Assembly (NCBI RefSeq): GCF_001458435.1
Contig: NZ_CYSF01000012.1
Location: 62,001-126,000, forward strand
Origin: Thalassovita mediterranea
GTDB taxonomy: Bacteria; Pseudomonadota; Alphaproteobacteria; Rhodobacterales; Rhodobacteraceae
Reading direction: 5' to 3'
Length of the DNA: 64,000 nucleotides
Below, one piece after another: positions 1 through 7,593 of the stretch. Positions within the stretch are counted from its first letter, which is position 1, and each line of letters begins with the position of its first letter. The translations under genes and the position numbers were made by a program. The notes under the pieces were generated by a model. That model was not told where the DNA came from. It made no database searches and was given only the letters and a program-made list of their open reading frames with translations.

Positions 1-43
1 GAAACACGGGAACCGTGTCGGGGAGAGCGACCTTAAGTTTCAT
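1..43 (-). CDS. LON N-terminal (substrate-binding) domain protein, 5' end only
   Basis: Only the first 14 codons are inside the window (MKLKVALPDTVPVF). Most of the gene lies before base 1. The motif PDTxPVF is how many alphaproteobacterial stand-alone LON substrate-binding domain proteins begin, and in Rhodobacteraceae that gene normally follows the thioredoxin/TPR gene, which is the arrangement here with a 27-base gap. The function is inferred from family membership and position. Such proteins resemble the N-terminal domain of Lon protease without its ATPase and peptidase domains. Confidence 0.5.
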   Translation of the reverse strand, partial: MKLKVALPDTVPVF

Positions 44-70
44 GTCGGTCTAATTAGGCCGCTGAATGCC

Positions 71-997
71 TTAGGCAAATATCAGCGAGCTCAACTTGCG
101 ACGCCCGTTCAGCACAATCGGATCGTTGCCTGCCAGCGCGTCGAAAATGGTGAACAGCTGCTGTTTCGCAGCGCCGTCGTTCCATTCGCGGTCGCGTTTG
201 AAGAGGTCGAGCAGTTGATCCACGGCCTCTTCGACCTGACCAGCGGCATGCAGCGCCTGTGCCAGATCGAAACGGGCCTGATGGTTGTTTTCATCCGCTG
301 CCAGCGCGGCCTTCAATTCATCCAGCGGGCCGGAATTTGCGGCCTGACGGGCCAGTTCTAGCTGCGCGAATGCGGCCTCAATCGGGGCAGCGGTGGAAAC
401 CTCGGCGGGTACACCGTTCAACACGGCTTCTGCCTGATCCAGCTCACCGGCAGCGATCTGGCAGCGTGCCATGCCTGCGTAGGCGGCGGCATTTGCGGGG
501 TCTTCGTCAATCACAGCGGCAAAGATCTGTGCGGCATCTTCAAACGCGCCATCGGCCAGCATTTCCTCAGCCGCGGCCAGTGCATCGTCCAAACCGCCAG
601 AGGCATCGCCGCCACCTGCCTCGATCACCTTGGTGATGAAGGCATCCAGCTGCGATTGCGGCACCGCGCCCTGGAACATGTCGATCGGGCGACCTTTGAC
701 AAAGGCGACAACCGTGGGCACCGATTGCAGCGGCAAACCCTGCTGGGCCAGCGCGGCGGCAAGCTGTTGGTTCTGATCCACGTCGATCTTGGCCAGTTTC
801 ACCGCGCCTTTGGCCTTGGTCACTGCCGCTTCCAGCATCGGGATCAGGGTTTTGCACGGCCCACACCATGTGGCCCAGAAATCAACGATCACCGGCACCT
901 CGTTCGAGGCTTCGACCACATCCGCCATAAAGTTGGCTTCGGTCACGTCATAGATCAGATCGCCCGCAGGGGCCGCGTTTTGTCCAAGTTCCAGCAT
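71..997 (-). CDS. Thioredoxin-domain/TPR co-chaperone (CnoX/YbbN-like)
   Basis: 308 residues. An N-terminal thioredoxin fold carries the redox motif WCGPC (Cys45, Cys48) and the cis-proline region SVPT. Residues from about 165 to the end form an alanine-rich helical tail with tetratricopeptide-like repeats. This layout matches the YbbN/CnoX family, whose members hold unfolded or oxidised proteins and pass them to chaperones. E. coli YbbN lacks a CGPC pair, so retention of both cysteines suggests disulfide redox activity as well. The ATG at 997 was chosen because homology begins just after it. Upstream in-frame codons read through the intergenic region. The LON-domain gene follows on the same strand and is probably cotranscribed. 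Confidence 0.88.
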   Translation of the reverse strand: MLELGQNAAPAGDLIYDVTEANFMADVVEASNEVPVIVDFWATWCGPCKTLIPMLEAAVTKAKGAVKLAKIDVDQNQQLAAALAQQGLPLQSVPTVVAFVKGRPIDMFQGAVPQSQLDAFITKVIEAGGGDASGGLDDALAAAEEMLADGAFEDAAQIFAAVIDEDPANAAAYAGMARCQIAAGELDQAEAVLNGVPAEVSTAAPIEAAFAQLELARQAANSGPLDELKAALAADENNHQARFDLAQALHAAGQVEEAVDQLLDLFKRDREWNDGAAKQQLFTIFDALAGNDPIVLNGRRKLSSLIFA

Positions 998-1086
998 GGT
1001 GCTATCCCGGCTAAATTCGTGTTGTTCCTTATATGAGGGGCGAGGGCACGAAATCAAAGGGGGAAAAGCGCCCGCGCCCCAATGGA

Positions 1087-1875
1087 TCACAGATCAAAAG
1101 TCGCAAAGACCGGTGCGTGATCGGATGGTTTTTCCCAACCCCGTGCATCACGCAACACCCGGCTACTGTGCGCGGCACCAGAAATATCAGGTGTGGCCCA
1201 GACGTGATCCAACCGGCGGCCCTTGTCAGCAGCGTCCCAATCGCGGGCGCGGTAGGACCACCAGCTGTACAGTAGACCTTCGGGAATGTCCTGACGGGTC
1301 ACGTCGACCCAATCGCCCGCCTGCATCACCTGCGTCAGGTGATCGACCTCAATCGGGGTGTGGCTGACGATTTTCAGCAGCTTTTTGTGATCCCAAACGT
1401 CATCCTCGCGCGGGGCGATGTTCAGGTCGCCGACCAGAATGGATTTTTCCGGCTTATTGGCGGCAAAGAAATCGCGCATCTCGGTCAAGTAGTCCAGTTT
1501 CTGACCGAACTTCTCATTGATTTCGCGATCGGGTTTGTCACCACCTGCGGGCACATAGAAATTATGGATCGTCACCCCGTTTTCCAACCGTCCCGCAATG
1601 TGGCGAGCATGGCCAAGGTTGGCGAAATCCTCACTCCCCGCCTCTTCAATCGGCAGTTTCGACAGGATGGCCACACCGTTGTAGCCTTTTTGTCCGCGGG
1701 CGATCATGTGGTGATACCCCAGCTCACGAAACGCTTCCATCGGGATCTTGTCCACCGGGCTTTTGCACTCTTGTAGGCACAGGACATCTGGCCCCTCTTC
1801 TGCCATCAGTTTGCAGACAATCGGTTCACGCAAACGGACCGAGTTGATGTTCCAAGTGGCAAGGGTGAAGGACAT
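1087..1875 (-). CDS. xth: Exodeoxyribonuclease III
   Basis: 262 residues, the normal size for the ExoIII/AP endonuclease family. It removes abasic sites and 3' blocking groups during base excision repair. Visible family motifs are the N-terminal TWNINSVR, LQECK with metal-binding Glu36, GDLNIAP in the middle, the WWSYR segment, RLDH, and the C-terminal SDHAPV with catalytic Asp252 and His253. The start at 1875 places the hydrophobic first strand at the N-terminus as in homologues. Codons further upstream are not family-like. The neighbouring thioredoxin gene on the same strand is separated by 89 bases, so cotranscription is uncertain. Confidence 0.96.
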   Translation of the reverse strand: MSFTLATWNINSVRLREPIVCKLMAEEGPDVLCLQECKSPVDKIPMEAFRELGYHHMIARGQKGYNGVAILSKLPIEEAGSEDFANLGHARHIAGRLENGVTIHNFYVPAGGDKPDREINEKFGQKLDYLTEMRDFFAANKPEKSILVGDLNIAPREDDVWDHKKLLKIVSHTPIEVDHLTQVMQAGDWVDVTRQDIPEGLLYSWWSYRARDWDAADKGRRLDHVWATPDISGAAHSSRVLRDARGWEKPSDHAPVFATFDL

Positions 1876-2166
1876 GGGCGGCTCCGCTTTCAGGTTCGGG
1901 CTGGTGATCTGTTGGATAGGGGTAGCACCCTGAAAAGAGCGTGAACAGGGGGCGGGTGTGCAGATTTTTCTTGCCAGACGGATGCGTTTTGGATCAGCGT
2001 GTGCGGACCATTCCATGAAAGGGTTCAGTGTGGCTGTTGTGATTGGGCGCCTGCCAGGGCACCCCTACAAGAAAGTCCATGACTGGTGGCCGCCGCCCGG
2101 GGCGTTTGCCGCCTAAATAGGCGTTTTACACCCTTACCTACATTTTGACATGGATGGAGTTTTCCC

Positions 2167-3273
2167 ATGACGCAGGCACACCTCTGCGCCGATACGGCTG
2201 CAGTTAACGTAACCTTTGACGATGGTGCAAAGGGCACCTTTCCTTTCCTTTGGTTGCGCGACAATGACCCCACCGGGTTTCACCCCGATACGCAGGAACG
2301 GCTGACTGACCTGACGACCATTTCACTGGATACTGCGGTGACCGACGCTGCGGTTGACGGTGACGCGCTGGCGCTGACATTCGATGATGGCGCGGCAGTG
2401 CGCTACCAGCTGGATTGGCTGGCGGCGCATCGCCCAGGTCATGCGCTGGCAGATCCCGCAAAAACAGGCATCCGTACATGGCGTGCGGATATGGTGGCCG
2501 ATGCGGTGCCACGGCTGAAGGCGGCAGATGTCCTGTCCTCTGATGCAGCGCTGAAGGATTGGCTGGTGGCGACGCAAGCCAGCGGGCTGTCCCTGATCGA
2601 AGGGCTGCCAGATGATCGTGAGGCGGGGATGGACGTTGCCAAACGGATCGGTTTCCTGCGGGAAACCAATTTTGGCGTGACGTTTGAGGTGAAATCAAAA
2701 CCGAACCCCAACAATCTGGCCTACACCCCGATCGCGTTGCCGCTGCACACCGACCTCACCAATCAGGAACTGCCGCCCGGTTTCCAGTTCCTGCATTGTC
2801 TGGCGAATGAGGCGACGGGGGGCGGATCGCTGTTCAGTGATGGTTTCGCCGTGGCCGAAGACCTGCGCGCTGAGGATCCAGAGGCGTTTGAACTGTTGTC
2901 GACCATTTCTGTGCCGTTCCGGTTCCATGATGGGGAATATGACATCCGCTCGCGCAAGAAGGTCATCACACTGGATGAAGATGGCAGCCTGAAAGAGATC
3001 TGCTTTAACGCGCATATCGCAGGCATTCTGGACATCGCACCGGAGAAGATGCCCGCCTACTACCGCGCTTACCGCAAGTTCATGTTGATGAGTCGTGCTC
3101 CGGCATACCTTGTCACCTTTAAGTTGCAAGCGGGGGAAATGGTGATCTTTGACAACCGCCGCGTGCTGCATGGCCGCGAAGCCTTTGATCCCAATACCGG
3201 CGCGCGTCATTTGCGCGGGTGTTATGTCGATCGGGGGGAGTTTGAGAGCCGTTTGCGCGTCCTTGCGCGTTAA
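2167..3273 (+). CDS. TauD/TfdA-family dioxygenase, gamma-butyrobetaine hydroxylase-like
   Basis: 368 residues, about the length of gamma-butyrobetaine dioxygenases. Residues 1-90 resemble the small DUF971-type N-terminal domain of that family (FLWLRDND). The remainder is the double-stranded beta-helix of Fe(II)/2-oxoglutarate oxygenases, with iron ligands His194 and Asp196 (HTD) and the distal His335 (VLHGR), and Arg350 as likely 2-oxoglutarate ligand. The reaction would be hydroxylation of a trimethylated amino acid such as gamma-butyrobetaine to carnitine, but substrate specificity cannot be read from motifs. No carnitine transport or catabolic genes sit beside it. It is transcribed alone, divergently from xth. 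Confidence 0.85.
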   Translation: MTQAHLCADTAAVNVTFDDGAKGTFPFLWLRDNDPTGFHPDTQERLTDLTTISLDTAVTDAAVDGDALALTFDDGAAVRYQLDWLAAHRPGHALADPAKTGIRTWRADMVADAVPRLKAADVLSSDAALKDWLVATQASGLSLIEGLPDDREAGMDVAKRIGFLRETNFGVTFEVKSKPNPNNLAYTPIALPLHTDLTNQELPPGFQFLHCLANEATGGGSLFSDGFAVAEDLRAEDPEAFELLSTISVPFRFHDGEYDIRSRKKVITLDEDGSLKEICFNAHIAGILDIAPEKMPAYYRAYRKFMLMSRAPAYLVTFKLQAGEMVIFDNRRVLHGREAFDPNTGARHLRGCYVDRGEFESRLRVLAR

Positions 3274-3683
3274 CCGTTCGATTTTCTCGGGGCGCTGGTG
3301 CCGCTGGCGCCCCACATTCTATGGCATTTCCAATTGGCGATTCCCTAGCAAGACGTACTTTTCGCCCTAAAAGGTTAACAAAACCTTCAGAACTCGCGGG
3401 AACCGATGCGCGAAGAAATATGAAAGTTTTTTATTATTTTTTATGAAGCAGAGGGGCCGAGGCGATACCAGCGACGCCTTAATGCCCTGAATTCAAGAGG
3501 CAAATTTTATCGTTTGATTAATTTGGTGGCATACCTGCCACGAACCACGCTGCGATGCAGCGAATTCATTGCTTGAAATAGACCACAATGTTACCTTACG
3601 ACCGTGTTGAGTGAAACTTTAGTATATTTTTTGTTTTTTGTTTTCGCGTTCAAGCTCGCACAAGTTGATTTTAGGAGAATGCA
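3274..3683. other. AT-rich intergenic region with several perfect inverted repeats
   Basis: About 410 bases with no convincing gene and clearly lower GC than its neighbours. It holds compact inverted repeats: 3289-3313 (GGGGCGC/GCGCCCC, possibly ending the dioxygenase transcript), 3371-3387 (AAGGTT-5-AACCTT), 3460-3479 (AGGCG-10-CGCCT), 3526-3541 (GTGGCA-4-TGCCAC) and 3548-3562 (CGCTGC-3-GCAGCG). The last two lie six bases apart and could fold as adjacent hairpins. T-rich tracts occur at 3428-3442 and 3626-3643. It may be the leader or promoter region of the small membrane protein and sugar transferase genes, or may encode a small RNA. Confidence 0.4.
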
Positions 3684-3890
3684 ATGGATTTGCTTCATAT
3701 TGCACTATCAGCCTACGTTGTGACGACCATCTTCGCTCTGGCGATGACTTATAAAGAGCAAAAGCAAAGCGGTCATGTGACCCCTGTTTTCGCTCTGATC
3801 GGTGCATGTTCCTGTATTATCTGGCCTTTGGTTGGCGCTTTTATGGCGTTCTGGCAATGGACCACGGCACGCAACGTCAGCCGCTTCTAA
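3684..3890 (+). CDS. Small two-TM membrane protein, function unknown
   Basis: 68 residues. An AGGAG ribosome-binding site lies about seven bases before the ATG, which supports real translation. Two hydrophobic segments are visible, roughly residues 5-23 and 33-57, joined by a short polar loop (TYKEQKQSGH). The C-terminus is short and basic. No family is recognised. It precedes the ExoY-type sugar transferase by 82 bases on the same strand, so a role in the same envelope or polysaccharide process is possible but is an inference from position only. Confidence 0.65.
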   Translation: MDLLHIALSAYVVTTIFALAMTYKEQKQSGHVTPVFALIGACSCIIWPLVGAFMAFWQWTTARNVSRF

Positions 3891-3972
3891 ATTTCTCGTT
3901 GTTTTTTATCGCCTGCCGCTGAATTTCGCGAACGGCCAGTTACTGCGCGCCTGTCGTGCTTCGGATGATCAA

Positions 3973-4710
3973 ATGTCCTTTATTGATATTAAAGAAAAAC
4001 AAATTGATTTGGCTCCGCGCCGCGTTTCAGGGCGCCAGTTGGTTGGTTCTGATGCTGAGCAGTCGGGTGGCGCCGTGCCAAAGAAATCTGCGCAGCCTCA
4101 ACATGGGATGTATGCTCGCTTTGGAAAACGGGCGCTTGATGTGTTTCTGATCCTGCTGGCCGCGCCTGCGGTGTTGTTGGTCTGCATTCCAATGGCGCTG
4201 ATGATCATGATGGATGGCGGCAGCCCGTTTTACAAACAGGCGCGTGTCGGTCGGAATGGCAAGCTGTACCAGATGTGGAAATTCCGCACGATGGTGCAGG
4301 ATGCAGACGTGCAATTGAAACGCTATCTGGAAGAAAATGCCGAAGCCGCCGCTGAATGGCAGCATTATCAAAAACTGCGCAAAGATCCTCGCATTACACC
4401 GGTGGGGCGTATCCTGCGCAAAACGTCTTTGGATGAGTTGCCGCAACTGCTGAACGTGTTGGTGGGGGATATGTCATTGGTTGGGCCGCGTCCGATGATG
4501 GATGGTCAGCAGGACCTGTATCCCGGTCGCGACTATTATGACCTGCGCCCTGGTATCACGGGACCTTGGCAGGTGTCCGTGCGGAACGAAAGCAGCTTTG
4601 CTGATCGTGCGGGGTTTGACAGCGGCTATGCCCGAGAGCAATCTTTGGCAACGGATCTGAAGCTGTTGTTCGCGACCGTGGCTGTGGTTGCCGGTGGATC
4701 TGGCCACTGA
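3973..4710 (+). CDS. ExoY-type undecaprenyl-phosphate sugar-1-phosphate transferase
   Basis: 245 residues. A polar N-terminal tail of about 45 residues is followed by one transmembrane segment (about 54-80) and the cytosolic bacterial sugar transferase domain. Family motifs are visible: [25 protein letters not shown] and RPGITGPWQ. These monotopic enzymes start polysaccharide repeat-unit synthesis by moving a sugar phosphate from a nucleotide sugar to undecaprenyl phosphate. The short single-helix form is like ExoY rather than the longer WbaP form. The start at 3973 was chosen because the longer frame upstream overlaps the small membrane protein. The ribosome-binding site is weak. A terminator follows directly. 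No other glycan genes are adjacent; a glycan cassette lies 41 kb away. Confidence 0.88.
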   Translation: MSFIDIKEKQIDLAPRRVSGRQLVGSDAEQSGGAVPKKSAQPQHGMYARFGKRALDVFLILLAAPAVLLVCIPMALMIMMDGGSPFYKQARVGRNGKLYQMWKFRTMVQDADVQLKRYLEENAEAAAEWQHYQKLRKDPRITPVGRILRKTSLDELPQLLNVLVGDMSLVGPRPMMDGQQDLYPGRDYYDLRPGITGPWQVSVRNESSFADRAGFDSGYAREQSLATDLKLLFATVAVVAGGSGH

Positions 4711-4749
4711 CCTGTTCCTGAAGCGAACTGCAGACCTATATACTAGCTG

Positions 4750-4777
4750 CCCGGCCCGTTTGGCCGGGTTTTTCTTT
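4750..4777 (+). terminator. Rho-independent terminator after sugar transferase
   Basis: A GC-rich stem CCCGGCC/GGCCGGG with a short loop is followed by a T-rich run (TTTTTCTTT). It lies 40 bases after the sugar transferase stop codon. Confidence 0.85.
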
Positions 4778-4821
4778 GGTGGTGTATCGACATGGTCCCT
4801 GTTTCAAAAAGGAACCTATCT

Positions 4822-4940
4822 CAAAAAAGAACCCGGGCAGTGCCCGGGCTAGTCCAACAGGGAGGTTGCACAGCATAAGCCGGCTGTGCGGCGGCAACCG
4901 TGTCAATGGCAGTCATGGAGGGAGGAGAGTGCCATTGAAA
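4822..4940 (-). ncRNA. Candidate small RNA with CUCCUCCC loop, downstream of cenR
   Basis: Read on the minus strand, the segment after the cenR stop folds as three elements. The first is a perfect 9-bp stem (arms 4930-4938 and 4903-4911) whose 18-base loop contains CTCTCCTCCCTCC. The second is a 7-bp stem (arms 4883-4889 and 4868-4874), extendable by GGTT/AACC across a bulge, followed by an unpaired ACCTCCCTG. The third is a 7-bp GC hairpin (4832-4848) with a T-run, a typical intrinsic terminator. Exposed CUCCUCC motifs are anti-Shine-Dalgarno-like and recall the Rhodobacteraceae CcsR/'cuckoo' small RNAs, which carry a conserved CCUCCUCCC loop. It could be an independent sRNA or a processed cenR 3' end. 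Homology to that family is not shown here. Confidence 0.6.
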
Positions 4941-4967
4941 CTGGGTATTCGATACGCCGGATAAAAC

Positions 4968-5654
4968 TTAGGCTACTAATTTATATCCGCCGGACTCGGC
5001 GATGAGAAGACGCGCATTCGTAGGGTCTGGTTCTATCTTTTGACGCAAACGATAGATATGTGTCTCCAAAGTATGGGTTGTGACTCCTGCGTTATAACCC
5101 CAGACCTCATGCAGCAGCACATCGCGCGGCACCACACCATCCGCAGAACGGTAGAGGTACTTGAGGATGTTGGTTTCTTTCTCGGTCAGGCGGATCTTGC
5201 GATCGTCTTCGGTCACCAACAGCTTCATCGAAGGGCGGAAGGAATACGGGCCCAGCTGGAACACGGCATCTTCGCTCTGCTCATGCTGGCGCAACTGCGC
5301 ACGGATGCGGGCCAGCAGCACCGGGAAACGGAACGGTTTGGTGACGTAATCGTTGGCGCCTGCGTCCAGACCCAGAATGGTGTCGGCGTCCGAATCGTGG
5401 CCGGTCAGCATCAGGATCGGGCTTTTCACGCCCTGTTTGCGCATCAGTTTGCACAATTCGCGACCGTCGGTGTCGGGCAGGCCCACGTCCAGAATGATCA
5501 GGTCGTAGAGGCCCTCTTTGACCTTGGCCATGGCTTCGACACCATTGCCGCCTTCAAAGACGTCGAAATCCTCGGTCATGATCAGCTGTTCGCTGAGGGC
5601 TTCGCGCAGGTCCTCATCGTCATCGATCAGCAGGATTTTCTTCAACTGTGCCAT
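4968..5654 (-). CDS. cenR: OmpR-family response regulator, CenR-like
   Basis: 228 residues. The receiver domain (1-120) has the acidic pocket IDDDED, phosphoacceptor Asp56 (ILDVGLPD), Thr84 and Lys106. The C-terminal winged helix (about 130-228) binds DNA, with TLETHIYRLRQKI as the recognition region. The sequence strongly resembles the CenR regulator of Rhodobacterales, which with histidine kinase CenK controls cell envelope and division genes and is essential in several species. The name rests on recognition rather than alignment. No kinase gene is adjacent, which is usual for cenR. It is transcribed alone and divergently from ribA; a small-RNA-like structure and terminator follow it. Confidence 0.82.
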   Translation of the reverse strand: MAQLKKILLIDDDEDLREALSEQLIMTEDFDVFEGGNGVEAMAKVKEGLYDLIILDVGLPDTDGRELCKLMRKQGVKSPILMLTGHDSDADTILGLDAGANDYVTKPFRFPVLLARIRAQLRQHEQSEDAVFQLGPYSFRPSMKLLVTEDDRKIRLTEKETNILKYLYRSADGVVPRDVLLHEVWGYNAGVTTHTLETHIYRLRQKIEPDPTNARLLIAESGGYKLVA

Positions 5655-5822
5655 GAGGTCCTCCGTTCGCCTCTATTGTCTTGCTATTAGACATGCGCTG
5701 CCCGGCGCCTCAGGACAAGATTTGCTGCAACTGTCTCACGCGGACGTGTTTTCGTCGCCGTTATTGTTTCAATCTGTTGCAAAAACGGCTAAATCAGGCC
5801 CTCAAGAAAGGGAAGATCGCCC

Positions 5823-6914
5823 ATGTCATTTGCCCCGAATGTAACAGAAATCATCGCCCGTGCCCGTGCAGACCTGCGAATGGGGGTGCCTGTTGTCCTG
5901 ATGTCTGGGGGCAAAGGCGCCATTATGATGGCGGCAGAAACGCTGGAACCGCAGCGGTTGGCGGATTTGCGGGCGCTGGGCGGGCAGCCGATTCTAACGA
6001 TCACCGCGCGACGGGCTGAAACGTTGAAGGCACGTGCCTATGACGGTGATCTGGCCCGTGTGATGATCCCCGATGATGCGACCTGTGCCTGGGTTCAGTC
6101 GATTGCCGATCCCGCTGATGATCTGTCCAACCCGATGAAGGGCCCGCTGCGTACCGAACGTGATGGTGCGGCGGATCTGAACCGTGTGGCGATTGCGCTG
6201 GCGAAATCGGCGCGTTTGCTGCCTGCGGCCGTGTTGCTGGATCAGGCCAATCCGGCGGGTTTTGCCGCTGCGAACCTGTTGACCGCGGTGCCGGCCGATC
6301 TGGCGGGGCCTATCCTGTTGGCGTCGCCGCAGCCGCATCCCGTGGTCGCCGCCCGCCTGCCGGTAGAGGCCAGCGAGGCCGGACGCCTGCACATCTACCG
6401 TCCCGAGGATGGCGGCGAAGAGCATTACGCCTTTGAGGTCGGTGCGCCTGCGCGGGATGAGCCGGTTCTGGCGCGGCTGCATTCGGCCTGTTTCACTGGT
6501 GACGTTCTCGGCAGCCTGAAATGTGACTGCGGCCCGCAGCTGCGCGGCGCGCTGGCGCAGATGGGGGATGCGGGGGCCGGTGTCCTCCTCTACCTCAACC
6601 AAGAGGGGCGCGGCATTGGTCTGGCCAACAAGATGCGAGCCTATTCCTTGCAGGACCAGGGGTTCGACACGGTGGAGGCCAACCATCGGCTGGGTTTTGA
6701 GGATGATGAGCGCGATTTCAAACTGGGGGCAAAGATGCTGCGCTCGATGGGCTTTTCCAAGGTTCGGCTGTTGACCAATAACCCACGCAAGATTGCGATG
6801 ATGGAAAAGAACGGGATCGAGGTGGTGGATCGCGTGCCGCTGAAGGTGGGCGAAAACCGTTTCAACACCGATTATCTGGCCACCAAGGCGCAGAAGTCAG
6901 GACATATGCTGTGA
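5823..6914 (+). CDS. ribA: GTP cyclohydrolase II with degenerate DHBP synthase-like N-terminal domain
   Basis: 363 residues. The C-terminal part (from about 190) is GTP cyclohydrolase II, the first step of riboflavin synthesis, with zinc ligands Cys223, Cys234 and Cys236 (SACFTGDVLGSLKCDCG), the NQEGRGIGL loop and LTNNPRKI. Residues 1-175 occupy the place of 3,4-dihydroxy-2-butanone-4-phosphate synthase in RibBA fusions but lack its DxREnExD-type motif, so that activity is probably absent. This architecture is known in alphaproteobacteria. No FMN riboswitch is visible upstream. The stop overlaps the GTG start of the next gene by four bases, indicating an operon. Confidence 0.9.
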   Translation: MSFAPNVTEIIARARADLRMGVPVVLMSGGKGAIMMAAETLEPQRLADLRALGGQPILTITARRAETLKARAYDGDLARVMIPDDATCAWVQSIADPADDLSNPMKGPLRTERDGAADLNRVAIALAKSARLLPAAVLLDQANPAGFAAANLLTAVPADLAGPILLASPQPHPVVAARLPVEASEAGRLHIYRPEDGGEEHYAFEVGAPARDEPVLARLHSACFTGDVLGSLKCDCGPQLRGALAQMGDAGAGVLLYLNQEGRGIGLANKMRAYSLQDQGFDTVEANHRLGFEDDERDFKLGAKMLRSMGFSKVRLLTNNPRKIAMMEKNGIEVVDRVPLKVGENRFNTDYLATKAQKSGHML

Positions 6915-7405
6915 CGCCGCAGGATCTGGTGCTGACCCCGCGCGGGGTGCGGTTTCAGGGGCGTTATTATCCGTGTTCCATTGGTAAGGGTGGTCTGCGC
7001 GCCGACAAGCGTGAAGGCGATGGCGCGACGCCTGTGGGTGCGCACCGGATTGTCGGGATGCTGTATCGGGCGGATCGCATCGCGGCGCCAAATGGCTGGG
7101 CGGAGCCGATTGGGCCAAACGATCTGTGGTCGGATGACTGCGGCGATGAGAATTATAACCTGAAAGTGCGCGCGCCCTACGGGTTCAGTCACGAACGCCT
7201 GCGTCGGGCAGATCCCCTGTATGATGTGGTGTGGATCACCGACTGGAATTACCCCTATGCGACGGCGGGGAAGGGATCGGCGATTTTCCTGCATCAGTGG
7301 CGCAGACCGCATTATCCGACAGAGGGCTGTATCGCCTTTCGCCGCGATCACCTGCTGGCGTTGTCGCGGCGGGTTGTCTTCGGGACACGGGTGATTGTGG
7401 GATGA
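6911..7405 (+). CDS. L,D-transpeptidase (YkuD-type) family protein
   Basis: 164 residues. The catalytic signature HxxN...GCxxF of the YkuD fold is seen as FLHQW (His128) and TEGCIAF with probable nucleophile Cys140. There is no signal peptide in the chosen frame, which starts at a GTG overlapping the ribA stop, so it is either cytosolic or exported in an unrecognised way. Family members cross-link peptidoglycan stem peptides or attach proteins to them. The short version without LysM or other domains is common in Rhodobacteraceae, where it often follows ribA. Translation is likely coupled to ribA. Confidence 0.8.
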   Translation: MTPQDLVLTPRGVRFQGRYYPCSIGKGGLRADKREGDGATPVGAHRIVGMLYRADRIAAPNGWAEPIGPNDLWSDDCGDENYNLKVRAPYGFSHERLRRADPLYDVVWITDWNYPYATAGKGSAIFLHQWRRPHYPTEGCIAFRRDHLLALSRRVVFGTRVIVG

Positions 7406-7439
7406 GTTGAAGCGCGTGTCGTTTCGTTTTTCGCCTTAG

Positions 7440-7586
7440 TACGGGCGTCAGCCCGGGCCGCGCCCGACCCTCCCCCCGGGAGGGCGTATTGGAGATTTCT
7501 TGCACGATAAAGACGTGGTTGTCATTTGTGAGCGTTCTTCTGTCCATTGAAGTAGCGATGCGCCCACCCAGGGTCAGGCGCGGCCC
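7440..7586. repeat. Inverted-repeat element with internal hairpins between L,D-transpeptidase and lpxK
   Basis: Two 16-base arms, GGGCCGCGCCCGACCC at 7455-7470 and its complement with one mismatch at 7571-7586, face each other across 100 bases. A CGGGC-4-GCCCG hairpin (7442-7455) and a CCCTCC-5-GGAGGG hairpin (7468-7484) sit at the left arm. The unit resembles palindromic intergenic repeats seen in Rhodobacteraceae genomes, but a second full copy was not found in this window. Confidence 0.5.
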
Positions 7587-7593
7587 TTATCGC

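Noticed and set aside
2145-2150. TTGACA hexamer just before the dioxygenase gene as a -35 box
   Set aside because: It is only 17 bases from the start codon, too close to act as -35 for that gene unless the mRNA is leaderless, and no -10 follows.
4776-4964. 62-codon plus-strand open frame across the sRNA candidate
   Set aside because: No ribosome-binding site, no recognisable features, and it runs through a terminator and hairpins.
4915-4967. GGAGGGAGGAGA with a short GTG-started frame of 11 codons on the plus strand
   Set aside because: The purine run looks like a strong ribosome-binding site but is better explained as the complement of the CUCCUCCC loop in the minus-strand RNA.
5655-5822. 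Possible FMN riboswitch upstream of ribA
   Set aside because: Searched by eye for the conserved RFN element core; not present and the gap is only 168 bases shared with the cenR promoter.
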